Source: Elstera sp043721315 (GTDB lineage Bacteria; Pseudomonadota; Alphaproteobacteria; Elsterales; Elsteraceae). Taken from it: a stretch of 64,000 bases of DNA. Numbering within the stretch: position 1 is the first letter of the stretch; each line of letters opens with the position of its first letter. Below the pieces are notes generated by a model. That model saw only the letters and a list, made by a program, of their open reading frames with translations. It was not told the DNA's origin and did no database searches. The DNA is taken from positions 39,429 through 103,428 of the forward strand of contig JAYSQZ010000004.1 in the NCBI GenBank assembly GCA_043721315.1. The letters are read 5' to 3'. Both the position numbers and the translations under genes were made by a program. This document shows, in pieces, positions 50,620 through 60,394 of the stretch.

Positions 50620-51876
50620 TTACCCTCGGTTCTGCCAACCCGGCACGGGGAAGACCGGCGCTTTTTCCGCAGCCCCCTTCGGCAGCACCACAGTGGGGCG
50701 CTGGTCGAGGTTTTGGACGACGGCGCTGGAGAAATTCACATTCTGGCCCTTGGCGTCGAAGGTAATGGCCGGACCGATCATCATGTGCGTGTCGAGCTTG
50801 GTTGTGCGGAGCGCCTCCAGCAGGGCCGTGGCTGTGGTTGTTCCGGCGCGTTTATGGGCGTCGGCAGCCACCAACAGCGCATCGAGCGTGCAGCCGATAT
50901 TGAAGGCGTGGCCCTCGAAGTTATCTTTCGGGAAGATTTTGCCGAACTCCGCCCGCACTTGCTGGCTCAACGGCGCTTTCCCGTCGTACCAGGGCAGAAT
51001 GGTGGTGGCGTAATCGGAGTATTTGCCCAGCACTTTGTAGAACTGTTCGTCGTAAAGGCCCGAGGAGCCGGGACTCATGATCCCCATTGGCTCGAAGCGT
51101 TGCTTAACCATTTCGCGCACGATCAAAATGGCATCGGCGGCGCGGGTGGTCACGATCAAAAGCTCGGCCCCACTGGCTTTCGCTTTGGCAACCTCAACCG
51201 ATAGGTCTTGCGCCTTCGGGTCATACGCAATCGGCTCCAGCATGGAAAACGGCATGGCGGCATTGGGGAACAGCCGCTCGAACGCGCCCTTATTCGCCAT
51301 GCCGAAGGTATCGTTGGCGTGCAGAAACAGGGCTTTCGTCGGGGCTTTACCCGTCGTGGCGAACACCTCCTTCATCAGCGGGAAAGCGTTCCCCACCAAA
51401 TCAAGCGACGTGGGGAAGTTGCGGAAGAAGGTTTTATAGCCCTGCTCGGTGAGTTGCGGGGCCGCCGCGATGTTAACGATCAAGGGAATGCCGCGCTGCT
51501 CGCACACTTGAGCGGCGGCCCCGGTCTGGCCACTATCGAAGGCCCCGACGATGACATGAGCGCCATCGTTAATCAGCTTTTCGGCGCGGGCGCGGGCGGT
51601 ATCGGTGTTCGATTCAGTGTCGGCGGACAGAATTTCTACTGAATAGCCTAACCCCTTCAGCACATTTGCGCCAATCGCCTCGGCCCGCGCGCAGGACTGG
51701 CCCGCTTGCGCGAGAATGCCGGAGCGGGGCAGCAGTACGCCGATTTTCAGCGGCCCGCTTGAGCTTTGGGCGAGGGCGGGCGCCCCCAAAATGCTCGCGG
51801 CCCCAACAAGGCCCGCACTGCCGACCAAAACCTGACGCCTGGTGAGCCAGGTCATTCCTTGCAGTGTTGACGACAT
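50620..51876 (-). CDS. ABC transporter substrate-binding protein with Tat-like signal
   Basis: About 418 residues. The leader TRRQVLVGSAGLVGAASILGAPALA has a twin-arginine and a hydrophobic core with an ALA cleavage site. The mature part (LKIGVLLPRSGILAQAGQSCARAEAI) is a type 1 periplasmic binding protein of the Liv family. The ATG at 51876 has GGGGGG before it. It lies 85 bases after the ior gene and feeds LivHMGF; an aromatic keto-acid precursor or amino acid is the likely ligand. Confidence 0.87.
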   Translation of the reverse strand: MSSTLQGMTWLTRRQVLVGSAGLVGAASILGAPALAQSSSGPLKIGVLLPRSGILAQAGQSCARAEAIGANVLKGLGYSVEILSADTESNTDTARARAEKLINDGAHVIVGAFDSGQTGAAAQVCEQRGIPLIVNIAAAPQLTEQGYKTFFRNFPTSLDLVGNAFPLMKEVFATTGKAPTKALFLHANDTFGMANKGAFERLFPNAAMPFSMLEPIAYDPKAQDLSVEVAKAKASGAELLIVTTRAADAILIVREMVKQRFEPMGIMSPGSSGLYDEQFYKVLGKYSDYATTILPWYDGKAPLSQQVRAEFGKIFPKDNFEGHAFNIGCTLDALLVAADAHKRAGTTTATALLEALRTTKLDTHMMIGPAITFDAKGQNVNFSSAVVQNLDQRPTVVLPKGAAEKAPVFPVPGWQNRG

Positions 51877-51961
51877 GCGTTCCCCCCAATATTCAAACTC
51901 AAGACCCGCATGATCCTGGCGGATCACACGGGTCTTGCCAAGGGGCTGCGACGAAAAGCGG

Positions 51962-54900
51962 CTATTCCGCCGCTTCGGCCACCGGCGTTTTGGGAGCCGG
52001 ATTGTGATAGTCGGCCAAGAGTTTTGCCGTCAGCGCTTCCGCTTGGGCCACGTGCCGTTCTTTGACGTGACCAAAGCCACGGATATGGTCCGGCACACTC
52101 AAGAGGGCCACGGCGGTATCGAGCGTCGCGGGGGTGAGCGAGCGCAGAATAGTCTCCAGACGGGCGATGTACTCGTCGCGCAAGCGGCGTTCCATCTTAC
52201 GCTCCTCCGTGCGGGCGAAGGGGTCCAGCAGCGTGCCGCGTAGGCCCTTGAGCTTCGCCAGCACGCGGAAGGCGGTTAGCATCCACGGGCCGTAGGCTTT
52301 TTTCGTCAGGTGTCCGCTGGTCTGGTCCTTCTCCGCCACCAGTGGCGGGGCGAGGTTGAACTCTAGGCGATAGTCGCCCTCGAACTGAGCCGCGACCTGT
52401 TTTAAGAAAGTGCCGTCGGTATAAAGCCGCGCCACTTCGTATTCGTCCTTAATCGCCATCAGTTTGAAGGCATAGCGGGCGACGGCGCGGGTTAGTGTAT
52501 CGGACTGGGGGGCGATTTGCCGCTCCACGCTTTCGGTGCGCGAGACCAGCGCGCGGTAGCGGTCGGCATAGGCGGCGTCTTGATACTGCGTGAGGAATGC
52601 AACCCGGCGCGCGACCATTTCGGCAAGGCTTTCCGAGAGTTTTTGCGACCCTGAGACTTGCTGCGCCGGTTTGGCGGCGGCTTCGACGGCGGCGAGATCG
52701 ACGGCAGCCCGGCGGCCCCACATCAGCGCTTTCTTATTGAAGCCGATAGCGACGCCGTTGAGGTCAATCGCTCGTTCCAGCGCGGCAAGGCTCACGGGCA
52801 GCCAGCCCTTTTGCGCGACATACCCGAGCATGAAGGCGTTGGTGGCAATCGAGTCGCCCATCAAGGCCGTTGCGATGCGGGTTGCGTCCAGAACGTGCAA
52901 ATTCTCGGCTGCGCCCGTCGCCTCTTGCACGGCTTGCAGAAGGGAGTCCGTGGGGAAGCGCAAATCGGGCTTGCGGGTAAAGTCCGAGGGCATACTCTCA
53001 TGGCTATTGAGCACTACGCGGGTTTCCCCGGCGCGCACTTTGGCGAGGCTATCGAAGGTGCCGGTGGTGAGCGCATCGGCCCCAATCACCAAATCGGCTT
53101 CGCCTGCGGGAATGCGGACGGCGTTAATATCCTCCGGCTTTTCGGCAACGCGAATGTGGGAGTAAACCGCGCCGCCCTTCTGCGCCAACCCGGTCATATC
53201 GAGCACTGCTACGCCCTTACCATCCAAATGCGCCGCCATGCCCAGCAGCGCGCCGATGGTGACGACCCCGGTGCCGCCAATGCCGGTCACGAGGATCGAA
53301 TAAACAGGGGCGAGCGGGGCTGTGGCAGGGGCGGGCAGGTCAGCCCACGCCTCTTCCTGTGCCGCCTTGGGCTTCCGCAACTGGCCGCCCTTCACGGTCA
53401 CGAAGCTGGGGCAGAAGCCTTTAACGCAGGAGAAATCCTTATTGCAGGTTGATTGGTCGATCGTGCGCTTGCGACCGAACTCGGTTTCGAGCGGCAGGAT
53501 CGAGACGCAGTTGGATTGCACCCCGCAGTCGCCGCAACCTTCGCACACCAGATCGTTGATGATGGTGCGTTTGGCAGGATCAATCATCGTACCACGCTTG
53601 CGGCGGCGGCGCTTTTCGGTCGCGCAGGTTTGATCGTAAACAATGGCGGTAACGCCTTCGATCTCGCGAATGTCGCGTTGCACCTGATCCAACGCGTCGC
53701 GGTGATGGATGGGCACCCCCGGCGCAAAACCGGAGCCGGACGGGTATTTATCCGGCTCATCGGTCACGACGACGACTTTCCGCACGCCTTCCGCCGTGAG
53801 CTGCTGGGTGAGTTGCGGCACGGTTAACGGCACATCGTGGGGCTGCCCGCCAGTCATCGCGACGGCATCGTTGAACAGAATTTTATAGGTGATATTCACC
53901 TTGGCGGCGACCGAGGCGCGAATGGCGAGTGCGCCCGAATGCTGATAGGTGCCATCGCCTAAATTGACAAAAACATGCGGCGTTTTGGTGAAGGGCGCTT
54001 GTCCGACCCACGGCACGCCTTCGCCGCCCATTTGCGTGAACGTATCGGTTTTCCGGTCCATCCACGTCACCATATAATGACAGCCGATCCCGCCCAGCGC
54101 GCGGCTGCCATCGGGCACTTTTGTCGAGCTATTATGCGGGCAACCCGAACAGAAGGTGGGGACGCGCGCCAACTCGGTTTTAAGGCCGCCGAGTTGCTTT
54201 TCCTTGGCTTCGAGGAAGGCGAGGCGTTGGGTAATTCGGTCGCTTTGGTAGAAACGGCTAAGGCGTTTGGCAATGACGCGGGCGATGCGGGCGGGGGTGA
54301 GTTCGTCGGGGGAGGGGAGAATCCAATTCTTCTCCTCATCGAACTTGCCGATCACGCGCGGGCGCACATCCTCGCGCCAATTATAAAGCTGCTCTTTCAG
54401 TTGGTTTTCGATGACGGCGCGTTTTTCTTCAACGACGAGGATTTCCTCCAAGCCTTCGGCAAAATGGCGCGCGCCTTCCCGCTCCAGCGGCCAACTCATG
54501 CCAACTTTATAAACGCGCAAGCCGATGTCGGCAGCCAGGGCGTCGTCGATGCCAAGGTCTTCAAGCGCTTGGCGCACGTCCAGGTAGGATTTGCCGGTGG
54601 TAACGATGCCGAAGCGCGGGCGCGGGCTATCGACCATGATGTGATCGAGCTTGTTGGCGCGCGCGAACGCCAGCGCCGCATAAAGCTTATGTTTATGCAG
54701 CCGCATTTCCTGGGTCAGCGGCTTATCCGGCCAGCGGATGTGCAGGCCATCGGCGGGCATATCGAAATCGGTCGGCAGTATCGGCAGGGCGCGGAGGGGA
54801 TCGACATAGACGGAAGCCGAGCTATCGACCGATTCCGCAATTGTCTTCATGCCGATCCACAGGCCAGAATAGCGGCTCATGGCCCACCCGAGCATCCCGT

Positions 54901-55471
54901 AATCGAGAATTTCTTGAACGCCCGCAGGGTTCAGCACGGGGATGGAAGCGTCCATAAAGGCATATTCGGACTGATGCGGGAGCGTTGAGGATTTGCAGGT
55001 GTGATCGTCCCCCGCCAGCACTAAAACGCCACCGTGTTTGGCGGTTCCTGCCGCGTTGGCGTGTTTGAACACGTCGCCCGAACGGTCCACCCCCGGCCCC
55101 TTGCCGTACCACATGGCAAAGACACCATCGACCGTGGCATCGGGGAACAGGTTCACCTGCTGCGACCCCCAAACGGCGGTAGCGGCTAAGTCTTCATTCA
55201 GTCCCGGTTGGAACGTGATGTCGCTGGTTTTCAAAAACTTCCGGGCGTCCCAGAGCGCCTTATCGAACCCGCCCAAGGGGGAGCCGCGATAGCCGGAGAT
55301 GAAACCGCCGGTCTTCAAACCCGCAGCCCGGTCCCGCGCGCGCTGCATCATCGGCAGGCGCACCAGCGCTTGCGTGCCGGTGAGGAAAATTCGGCCTTCA
55401 AGAGCGGTGTATTTATCGTCCAAGCTGACGGATAAAAGCGCGTCTGCGGTCGCGTGTGCCGGGAGTCCCAT
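51962..55471 (-). CDS. indolepyruvate ferredoxin oxidoreductase (fused alpha-beta)
   Basis: An 1169-residue TPP- and Fe-S-dependent enzyme that decarboxylates aryl-pyruvates to aryl-acetyl-CoA with ferredoxin reduction. The N-terminal part has the pyrimidine-binding domain (GRIFLTGTQALVRLPMMQRARDRA...GFISGYRGSPLGGFD). The TPP domain has VPTFCSGCPHNSSTKVP, GIGCHYMVTWMDRKTD and LGDGTYQHSGALAIRAS. A ferredoxin-like part CEGCGDCGVQSNCVSILPLETEFGRKRTIDQSTCN follows, then the gamma-like domain (SILVTGIGGTGVVTIGALLGMAAHLDGKGVAVLDMTGLAQKGGAVYSH). The operon with a Liv transporter suggests aromatic amino acid catabolism. Confidence 0.92.
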   Translation of the reverse strand: MGLPAHATADALLSVSLDDKYTALEGRIFLTGTQALVRLPMMQRARDRAAGLKTGGFISGYRGSPLGGFDKALWDARKFLKTSDITFQPGLNEDLAATAVWGSQQVNLFPDATVDGVFAMWYGKGPGVDRSGDVFKHANAAGTAKHGGVLVLAGDDHTCKSSTLPHQSEYAFMDASIPVLNPAGVQEILDYGMLGWAMSRYSGLWIGMKTIAESVDSSASVYVDPLRALPILPTDFDMPADGLHIRWPDKPLTQEMRLHKHKLYAALAFARANKLDHIMVDSPRPRFGIVTTGKSYLDVRQALEDLGIDDALAADIGLRVYKVGMSWPLEREGARHFAEGLEEILVVEEKRAVIENQLKEQLYNWREDVRPRVIGKFDEEKNWILPSPDELTPARIARVIAKRLSRFYQSDRITQRLAFLEAKEKQLGGLKTELARVPTFCSGCPHNSSTKVPDGSRALGGIGCHYMVTWMDRKTDTFTQMGGEGVPWVGQAPFTKTPHVFVNLGDGTYQHSGALAIRASVAAKVNITYKILFNDAVAMTGGQPHDVPLTVPQLTQQLTAEGVRKVVVVTDEPDKYPSGSGFAPGVPIHHRDALDQVQRDIREIEGVTAIVYDQTCATEKRRRRKRGTMIDPAKRTIINDLVCEGCGDCGVQSNCVSILPLETEFGRKRTIDQSTCNKDFSCVKGFCPSFVTVKGGQLRKPKAAQEEAWADLPAPATAPLAPVYSILVTGIGGTGVVTIGALLGMAAHLDGKGVAVLDMTGLAQKGGAVYSHIRVAEKPEDINAVRIPAGEADLVIGADALTTGTFDSLAKVRAGETRVVLNSHESMPSDFTRKPDLRFPTDSLLQAVQEATGAAENLHVLDATRIATALMGDSIATNAFMLGYVAQKGWLPVSLAALERAIDLNGVAIGFNKKALMWGRRAAVDLAAVEAAAKPAQQVSGSQKLSESLAEMVARRVAFLTQYQDAAYADRYRALVSRTESVERQIAPQSDTLTRAVARYAFKLMAIKDEYEVARLYTDGTFLKQVAAQFEGDYRLEFNLAPPLVAEKDQTSGHLTKKAYGPWMLTAFRVLAKLKGLRGTLLDPFARTEERKMERRLRDEYIARLETILRSLTPATLDTAVALLSVPDHIRGFGHVKERHVAQAEALTAKLLADYHNPAPKTPVAEAAE

Positions 55472-55815
55472 CGTTCGTTTCCCTTCCTGTTTATGTCCAA
55501 GCGTGGTGCTTAGGTTTTTTTATTTCTGTCAACTGTAGGCACGCCTGGGCACTCCGACAATCGACTGTTTTGAAGGGTCATAAAAAAAGCAACGAAGCAT
55601 CGCGTAGAGTGGCGTTCCCATACGCTTTCAGCAGTTCAGGGCAGTGATTTTGTCCTAAAAAAATCTTCCGTTAACGTAAGCGGAAGCTGTGGATTTCCAC
55701 AAGCTGCGGCAAAGCATCGTCGGCATGGCTTGCGGGGTGCTAGGGGGGAACCCTAAGCTCATTCTCAGCGCAGTTAGTCCAGTCGTGTTTACGGTGGCTT
55801 TTAGGGAGAGAAACG
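55472..55815. other. 344-bp gap between divergent ior and hydrolase genes
   Basis: It carries promoters for the two divergent genes (AGGAAGGGAAACG lies before the ior ATG). It also contains the minus-strand terminator-like hairpin at 55657-55686. No other gene or RNA was recognised. Confidence 0.5.
55657..55686 (-). terminator. terminator-like hairpin on the minus strand
   Basis: Read on the minus strand, CTTCCG (55686-55681) pairs with CGGAAG (55670-55665) across 10 bases, and a run of seven T bases ends at 55657. No minus-strand gene lies to its right, so its transcript is unknown. Confidence 0.45.
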
Positions 55816-57153
55816 GTGAGTTTATTAACCCGTCTGAGCGTGTTTTCGGTTCTGGCAACCGCAACAATCAGCGCGGCTCCCGGCTTTACCGCCGACAGTC
55901 TCGACGCCAAACCCATGCCGATGCCCTGCCCAACCGGGGTTCCTGCGACGGTCAACTGTCTCGGTGGGAAAGATTCCGCTGGGGCTTACTATCTAATTGC
56001 GCTGCCGGAGGGATGGGCAGGCACGCTGGTGCTGCACGCTCACGGCGGCCCGGAGTTGGGGGCACCGTCGCCCGCCCGCGCGGCGGAAGACCTTACGCGC
56101 TGGTCAATTATGGTTCGGGCGGGCTACGCTTGGGCGGGTTCGACGTTTCGTCAGGGCGGTGTTGAAGTGCGCGCCGCTGCTGAAGATACCGAACGCTTAC
56201 GGAAAATCTTTATCGACCACGTTGGCAAACCCCGCCGGACGGTTCTGCACGGCCAATCCTGGGGCGCGAGCGTTGCGGCTAAAGGCGCGGAGATGTTCAC
56301 GGCGCAAAAGCCCTACGATGCCGTACTCCTGACCAGCGGCGTGCTGGGTGGCGGCACGCGCTCCTACGATTTTCGGCTCGATCTGCGCGCGGTCTATCAG
56401 TACCTCTGCAACAATCACCCGCGCCCGGACGAGGCGGAGTATCCGGCGAATATCGGTCTGCCCAGCGATTCAGTGTTGAAAAATGCTGACATTGCGGCGC
56501 GTGCGGCGGAGTGCCTGGGCCTCGATAAACCCGCCGCCCAACGCACGCCGGAGCAGCAGCGCAAAGTCGAGACGCTGGAGAAGGTTATCAAAATACCCGC
56601 GAGTTCGATCCAAGGGCACCTCAACTGGGCCACGTTTCACTTTCGCGACATTGTGAGCAAACGCACGGGCGGGGCGAGTCCCTTCGGCAACAGTGGGGTT
56701 CGCTATATCGGCTCGGCAAATGATGACGCGCTGAACGCTGGCGTGCGGCGCTATCAGGCCGATCCTGCGGCGGTGGCGCGTTTCGGGGCGGATACCGACC
56801 CAACGGGGAAAATCCCCGTGCCGGTGCTAACGATGAAATGGATCGACGATCCCACCGCCTTCGTCGAGCTTGACGCGCAGTTCAAAGAAACCATGGCGCG
56901 CGGTGGCAATGCCGACCGGCTCGTGCAAACCTTCGTCACCACAGGCGCGCACAGCTATGCCAGCGACCCAACCTATCCGGCCTTGATGACGGCGCTGCTT
57001 GAGTGGGCTGAAACGGGGGTAAAGCCGACGCCGGATATGATTGCCGCGCGCTGCCTTGCCGCCGAAGCGCAGTTTGGCGCGGGCTGCACCTTCGCGCCAG
57101 CCTATACACCCGCCGCGCTGGAAACACGGGTAGCACCGCGCGACCGCCCTTAA
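55816..57153 (+). CDS. secreted alpha/beta hydrolase
   Basis: A 445-residue protein with a signal peptide (LLTRLSVFSVLATATISAAPGFTA). The nucleophile elbow is TVLHGQSWGASVAAKGAEMF, with the Ser in GQSWG, preceded by GTLVLHAHGGPELGAP. The charge relay acid and histidine are probably in the C-terminal part (LTMKWIDDPTAF; VTTGAHSYAS). Substrate unknown; the family includes periplasmic esterases. Four cysteines (CPTGVPATVNC; AARC..GAGC) could form disulfides. GTG start, AGGGAGAG upstream. Confidence 0.7.
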   Translation: MSLLTRLSVFSVLATATISAAPGFTADSLDAKPMPMPCPTGVPATVNCLGGKDSAGAYYLIALPEGWAGTLVLHAHGGPELGAPSPARAAEDLTRWSIMVRAGYAWAGSTFRQGGVEVRAAAEDTERLRKIFIDHVGKPRRTVLHGQSWGASVAAKGAEMFTAQKPYDAVLLTSGVLGGGTRSYDFRLDLRAVYQYLCNNHPRPDEAEYPANIGLPSDSVLKNADIAARAAECLGLDKPAAQRTPEQQRKVETLEKVIKIPASSIQGHLNWATFHFRDIVSKRTGGASPFGNSGVRYIGSANDDALNAGVRRYQADPAAVARFGADTDPTGKIPVPVLTMKWIDDPTAFVELDAQFKETMARGGNADRLVQTFVTTGAHSYASDPTYPALMTALLEWAETGVKPTPDMIAARCLAAEAQFGAGCTFAPAYTPAALETRVAPRDRP

Positions 57154-57263
57154 GACGCCTCGAAACAGGGGGCGCTTGCGCCAAGTCGCGTCTCGCCCCT
57201 AATCTCAATTCAGCAGATCGGAAATAATCCGGCGAATACTTAATCTCTCAGGGAGAAACGATA

Positions 57264-58223
57264 ATGCGGTTAGCAACAAAGCTGATGGGGATGGGCCTTG
57301 CCCTCTCGATGGGGATGGCGGTTTCGGGGGCGGCTCAGGCCCAGACCTTCGTGAATGTGCTCACGGGCGGCACGTCGGGCGTTTATTACCCGCTGGGGGT
57401 GGCCCTGTCGCAGATTTATGGCAAGAGCATTCCGGGATCAAAAACGTCCGTGCAGGCCACAAAGGCCTCAGTGGAAAACCTTAATCTGCTGGAAGCCGGC
57501 AAGGGTGAAATCGGCTTTACGTTGGGCGATGCCCTCTCGCAAGCCTGGACCGGGGTTGCCGATGCGGGCTTTGCCAAGCCGCTGCAAAAGCTGCGCGGCG
57601 TTGCGGGGGTATATCCCAATTATATTCAGATCATCGCCAATTCGGCCTCCGGGATCAAAACGCTGGCGGATTTGAAGGGCAAGCGCATTTCGGTCGGTGC
57701 GCCGAAATCCGGCACGGAACTTAACGCGCGCGCTATTCTGGCAGCAGCAGGCATGACCTACGCCGATTTTGCCAAGGTGGAATATCTCGCGTTCGGGGAA
57801 TCGGTCGATTTGATGAAGAACCGCCAGCTCGATGCCACGTTGCAGTCGGCAGGGCTTGGCGTCGCGTCGATCAAGGATCTCGCAACCTCGGTCGATATTA
57901 CGGTTGTGCCGGTTCCGGCAGAGGTTGTGGCGAAAATCGGCGATGCTGCGTATCAGCCGAGCCTTATTCCGGCGGGCACCTATAAAGGCCAAGATGCACC
58001 GATGCCGACGGCCACGATCACGAACTTCCTCGTAACCCACAGCGGCGTTTCGGATGACGTTGCTTATGCAATGGCGAAAAACTTGTTCGAGAATCTCGAC
58101 GGAATGGTGTCGGCCCACGCGGCGGCGAAAGACATTAAGCTCGAAAAGGCGCTGGCGGGAATGCCGGTTCCGCTGCACCCCGGTGCGGAGAAATATTACC
58201 GCGAAAAAGGCTTGGTGAAATAA
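57264..58223 (+). CDS. TAXI-family TRAP transporter substrate-binding protein
   Basis: A 319-residue periplasmic protein. Signal peptide ends at SGAAQA, after which TFVNVLTGGTSGVYYPLGVALSQIYGKSIPGSKTSVQATKASVENLNLLEAGKGEIGFTLGDALSQAW is typical of TAXI (TRAP-associated extracytoplasmic immunogenic) proteins; LKGKRISVGAPKSGTELNARAILAAAGMTY also fits. It works with the fused permease 77 bases downstream. Ligand unknown. Confidence 0.92.
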   Translation: MRLATKLMGMGLALSMGMAVSGAAQAQTFVNVLTGGTSGVYYPLGVALSQIYGKSIPGSKTSVQATKASVENLNLLEAGKGEIGFTLGDALSQAWTGVADAGFAKPLQKLRGVAGVYPNYIQIIANSASGIKTLADLKGKRISVGAPKSGTELNARAILAAAGMTYADFAKVEYLAFGESVDLMKNRQLDATLQSAGLGVASIKDLATSVDITVVPVPAEVVAKIGDAAYQPSLIPAGTYKGQDAPMPTATITNFLVTHSGVSDDVAYAMAKNLFENLDGMVSAHAAAKDIKLEKALAGMPVPLHPGAEKYYREKGLVK

Positions 58224-58300
58224 AGCCAAGCTCGGTTGCTTGCCGGGAGTATCTGAGGATACTCCCAATTTTTGCGGCTCTTTTGCGTCGGTGATCGCCC

Positions 58301-60394
58301 ATGACGACCCCCATTCCTGCCCCCCTGGCCGATCCCGAAAATCCTGCCGCGCATCTGAAGCTCGACGGGCTGCCGGGAAAAATCGTCTGGGTGGCGGCAA
58401 TCTTGTTCGCGCTCTGGCAGATTTATACAGCGGCGTTCAGCCCGGTTTCCTCCATCATCGTGCGGGCGTTGCACGTCGGTGGCTTGCTTTTTCTCACCTT
58501 TGCGCTGTTCCGCTTTCAGCCATCGAAGACCGGCCACGCCGCGCCGCCGCTTTGGGATTGGGGCCTGGGGCTGCTGGCACTCGCCATCGGTTTCTATCAA
58601 TGGGTGTTCGAGGGCGACCTTATTCAGCGCGCGGGCGACCCGAGCCAGATGGATATGGTTGTGGGGGTGCTCGCGCTTATTCTGCTGGTCGAAGGTTCCC
58701 GCCGCATCATGGGCTGGGCGCTGCCTATCTTGTGCGTCGTCTTCATTCCCTACGCCATTTGGGGCCGCGCGCTGCCCGAACCGCTGCTGCATCGCGGGTT
58801 CGACTGGGTGCAGGTGATCGACACGCTCTCCTTCGGCACGGAAGGTATTTACGGCACGCCCACGGCAGTGTCGGCCACCTTTATTTTCCTGTTCATCCTG
58901 TTTGGCGCGTTCCTTGAAAAAGCCGGGATGATTGGGCTGTTCAACGATATTGCCCTAGGCACGGTTGGGCATACCAAGGGCGGGCCTGCGAAAGTGGCCG
59001 TTATATCATCCGGCTTGATGGGCACGATCAACGGCTCCGGCGTCGCCAATGTGCTCACCACGGGCCAGTTCACGATTCCGCTGATGATCCGCTTCGGCTA
59101 TCGCCCAGCCTTTGCCGGGGCGGTAGAGGCGACGGCCAGCATGGGCGGGCAGATCATGCCCCCCGTCATGGGGGCGGTGGCCTTCATTATGGCTGAACGG
59201 CTGGAGTTGCCTTATTCCGAAATCGCGCTCGCGGCGATTATCCCGGCGTTGCTCTATTACCTGTCGGCCTTCTGGATGGTGCATCTGGAGGCCGGGAAGT
59301 TTGGGCTGAAGGGCCTGCCCGCCGATCAACGCCCGGCAGTTTTCGCCTCCTTGAAGCGCAATTGGCACCTGATTTTGCCGTTGGCGGCACTGGTCTACAT
59401 GCTGTTTTCGGGCTTCACGCCGCTGTTTGCGGGTGTTGTTGGCCTGGGGCTAACGATTGTGCTGATTTTGGGCGGGGCCAGCTTGGGGAAATTCACCAGC
59501 TTGCCCTTGCGGGCGGTGGCGTGGATTTCCCTCGGCGCGGCGTTAGGCTCGCTTGTGGCGTTCGATGCCCTGTCGGTGGCAGCCACGCTGATGCTCGCCG
59601 TTGGTGGCCTCATTCTGCTGTGCGCCGCGATGAAAGGCTGGCCAACCCTGCGGCTGCTACTGGATGGGTTGGCGGATGGCGCGAAATCGGCCCTGGGCGT
59701 CGGTGTTGCCTGCGCGCTGGTCGGCATTCTCATCGGAATTATGACGCTAACCGGCCTTGCCACCACGGTTGCCGGGATGATCTTAGATCTCGCGGGCGAT
59801 AATCTCGCCATCGCGCTCTTGCTCACGATGGTGGTTTGTTTGGTGCTGGGCACGGGGCTGCCGACGATCCCCAACTACATCATCACCTCCTCCATCGCCG
59901 CCCCCGTGCTGGAGAAGATGGGTGTGCCGCCGCTGATCTCCCATATGTTCTGCTTCTACTTCGGGATCATGGCCGATCTCACCCCGCCCGTGGCCTTGGC
60001 GGCGCTCGCGGCGCAGTCCATCGCCAAGGCAGGACATATGGAAATCGGCTGGATCGCAACCCGCATCGGGGCGGCGGGCTATGTGGTGCCGTTTATGGCG
60101 GTGTATGCGCCGGAACTGATGCTTCAGGGCGCGAACGTCACGCCGCTGGCGGTAGGTTATATCGTGCTGAAAGCGGTGCTCGCCATTCTGCTGTGGGGTG
60201 GGGCTGCGACCGGCTGGCTGCTCGGGCGGTTGGGTGTCGTCGAGCGCTGTGTTGCCACGCTCTGCGCTATCCTGTTGGTGGCGGCCCTGCCGATTACCGA
60301 CGAGCTTGGCTTTGCCGGGGCCGTGCTGCTCTTCCTGTGGCACCGCTGGCAGGTGAAGCGGCGGCCCGAGCTTTTAGCCGTGCGGACACTCTGA
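58301..60394 (+). CDS. TRAP transporter fused small and large permease
   Basis: A 697-residue membrane protein joining the 4-helix DctQ-like part (N-terminal 190 residues) to the DctM-like part with about 12 helices. Features: GTEGIYGTPTAVSATFIFLFILFGAFLEKAGMIGLFNDIALGTVGHTKGGPAKVAVISSGLMGTINGSGVANVLTTGQFTIPLMIRFGYRPAFAGAVEATASMGGQIMPPVMGAVAFIMAE and LVLGTGLPTIPNYIITSSIAAPVLEKMGV. The two parts together form a complete TAXI-TRAP importer with the preceding gene. Confidence 0.94.
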   Translation: MTTPIPAPLADPENPAAHLKLDGLPGKIVWVAAILFALWQIYTAAFSPVSSIIVRALHVGGLLFLTFALFRFQPSKTGHAAPPLWDWGLGLLALAIGFYQWVFEGDLIQRAGDPSQMDMVVGVLALILLVEGSRRIMGWALPILCVVFIPYAIWGRALPEPLLHRGFDWVQVIDTLSFGTEGIYGTPTAVSATFIFLFILFGAFLEKAGMIGLFNDIALGTVGHTKGGPAKVAVISSGLMGTINGSGVANVLTTGQFTIPLMIRFGYRPAFAGAVEATASMGGQIMPPVMGAVAFIMAERLELPYSEIALAAIIPALLYYLSAFWMVHLEAGKFGLKGLPADQRPAVFASLKRNWHLILPLAALVYMLFSGFTPLFAGVVGLGLTIVLILGGASLGKFTSLPLRAVAWISLGAALGSLVAFDALSVAATLMLAVGGLILLCAAMKGWPTLRLLLDGLADGAKSALGVGVACALVGILIGIMTLTGLATTVAGMILDLAGDNLAIALLLTMVVCLVLGTGLPTIPNYIITSSIAAPVLEKMGVPPLISHMFCFYFGIMADLTPPVALAALAAQSIAKAGHMEIGWIATRIGAAGYVVPFMAVYAPELMLQGANVTPLAVGYIVLKAVLAILLWGGAATGWLLGRLGVVERCVATLCAILLVAALPITDELGFAGAVLLFLWHRWQVKRRPELLAVRTL

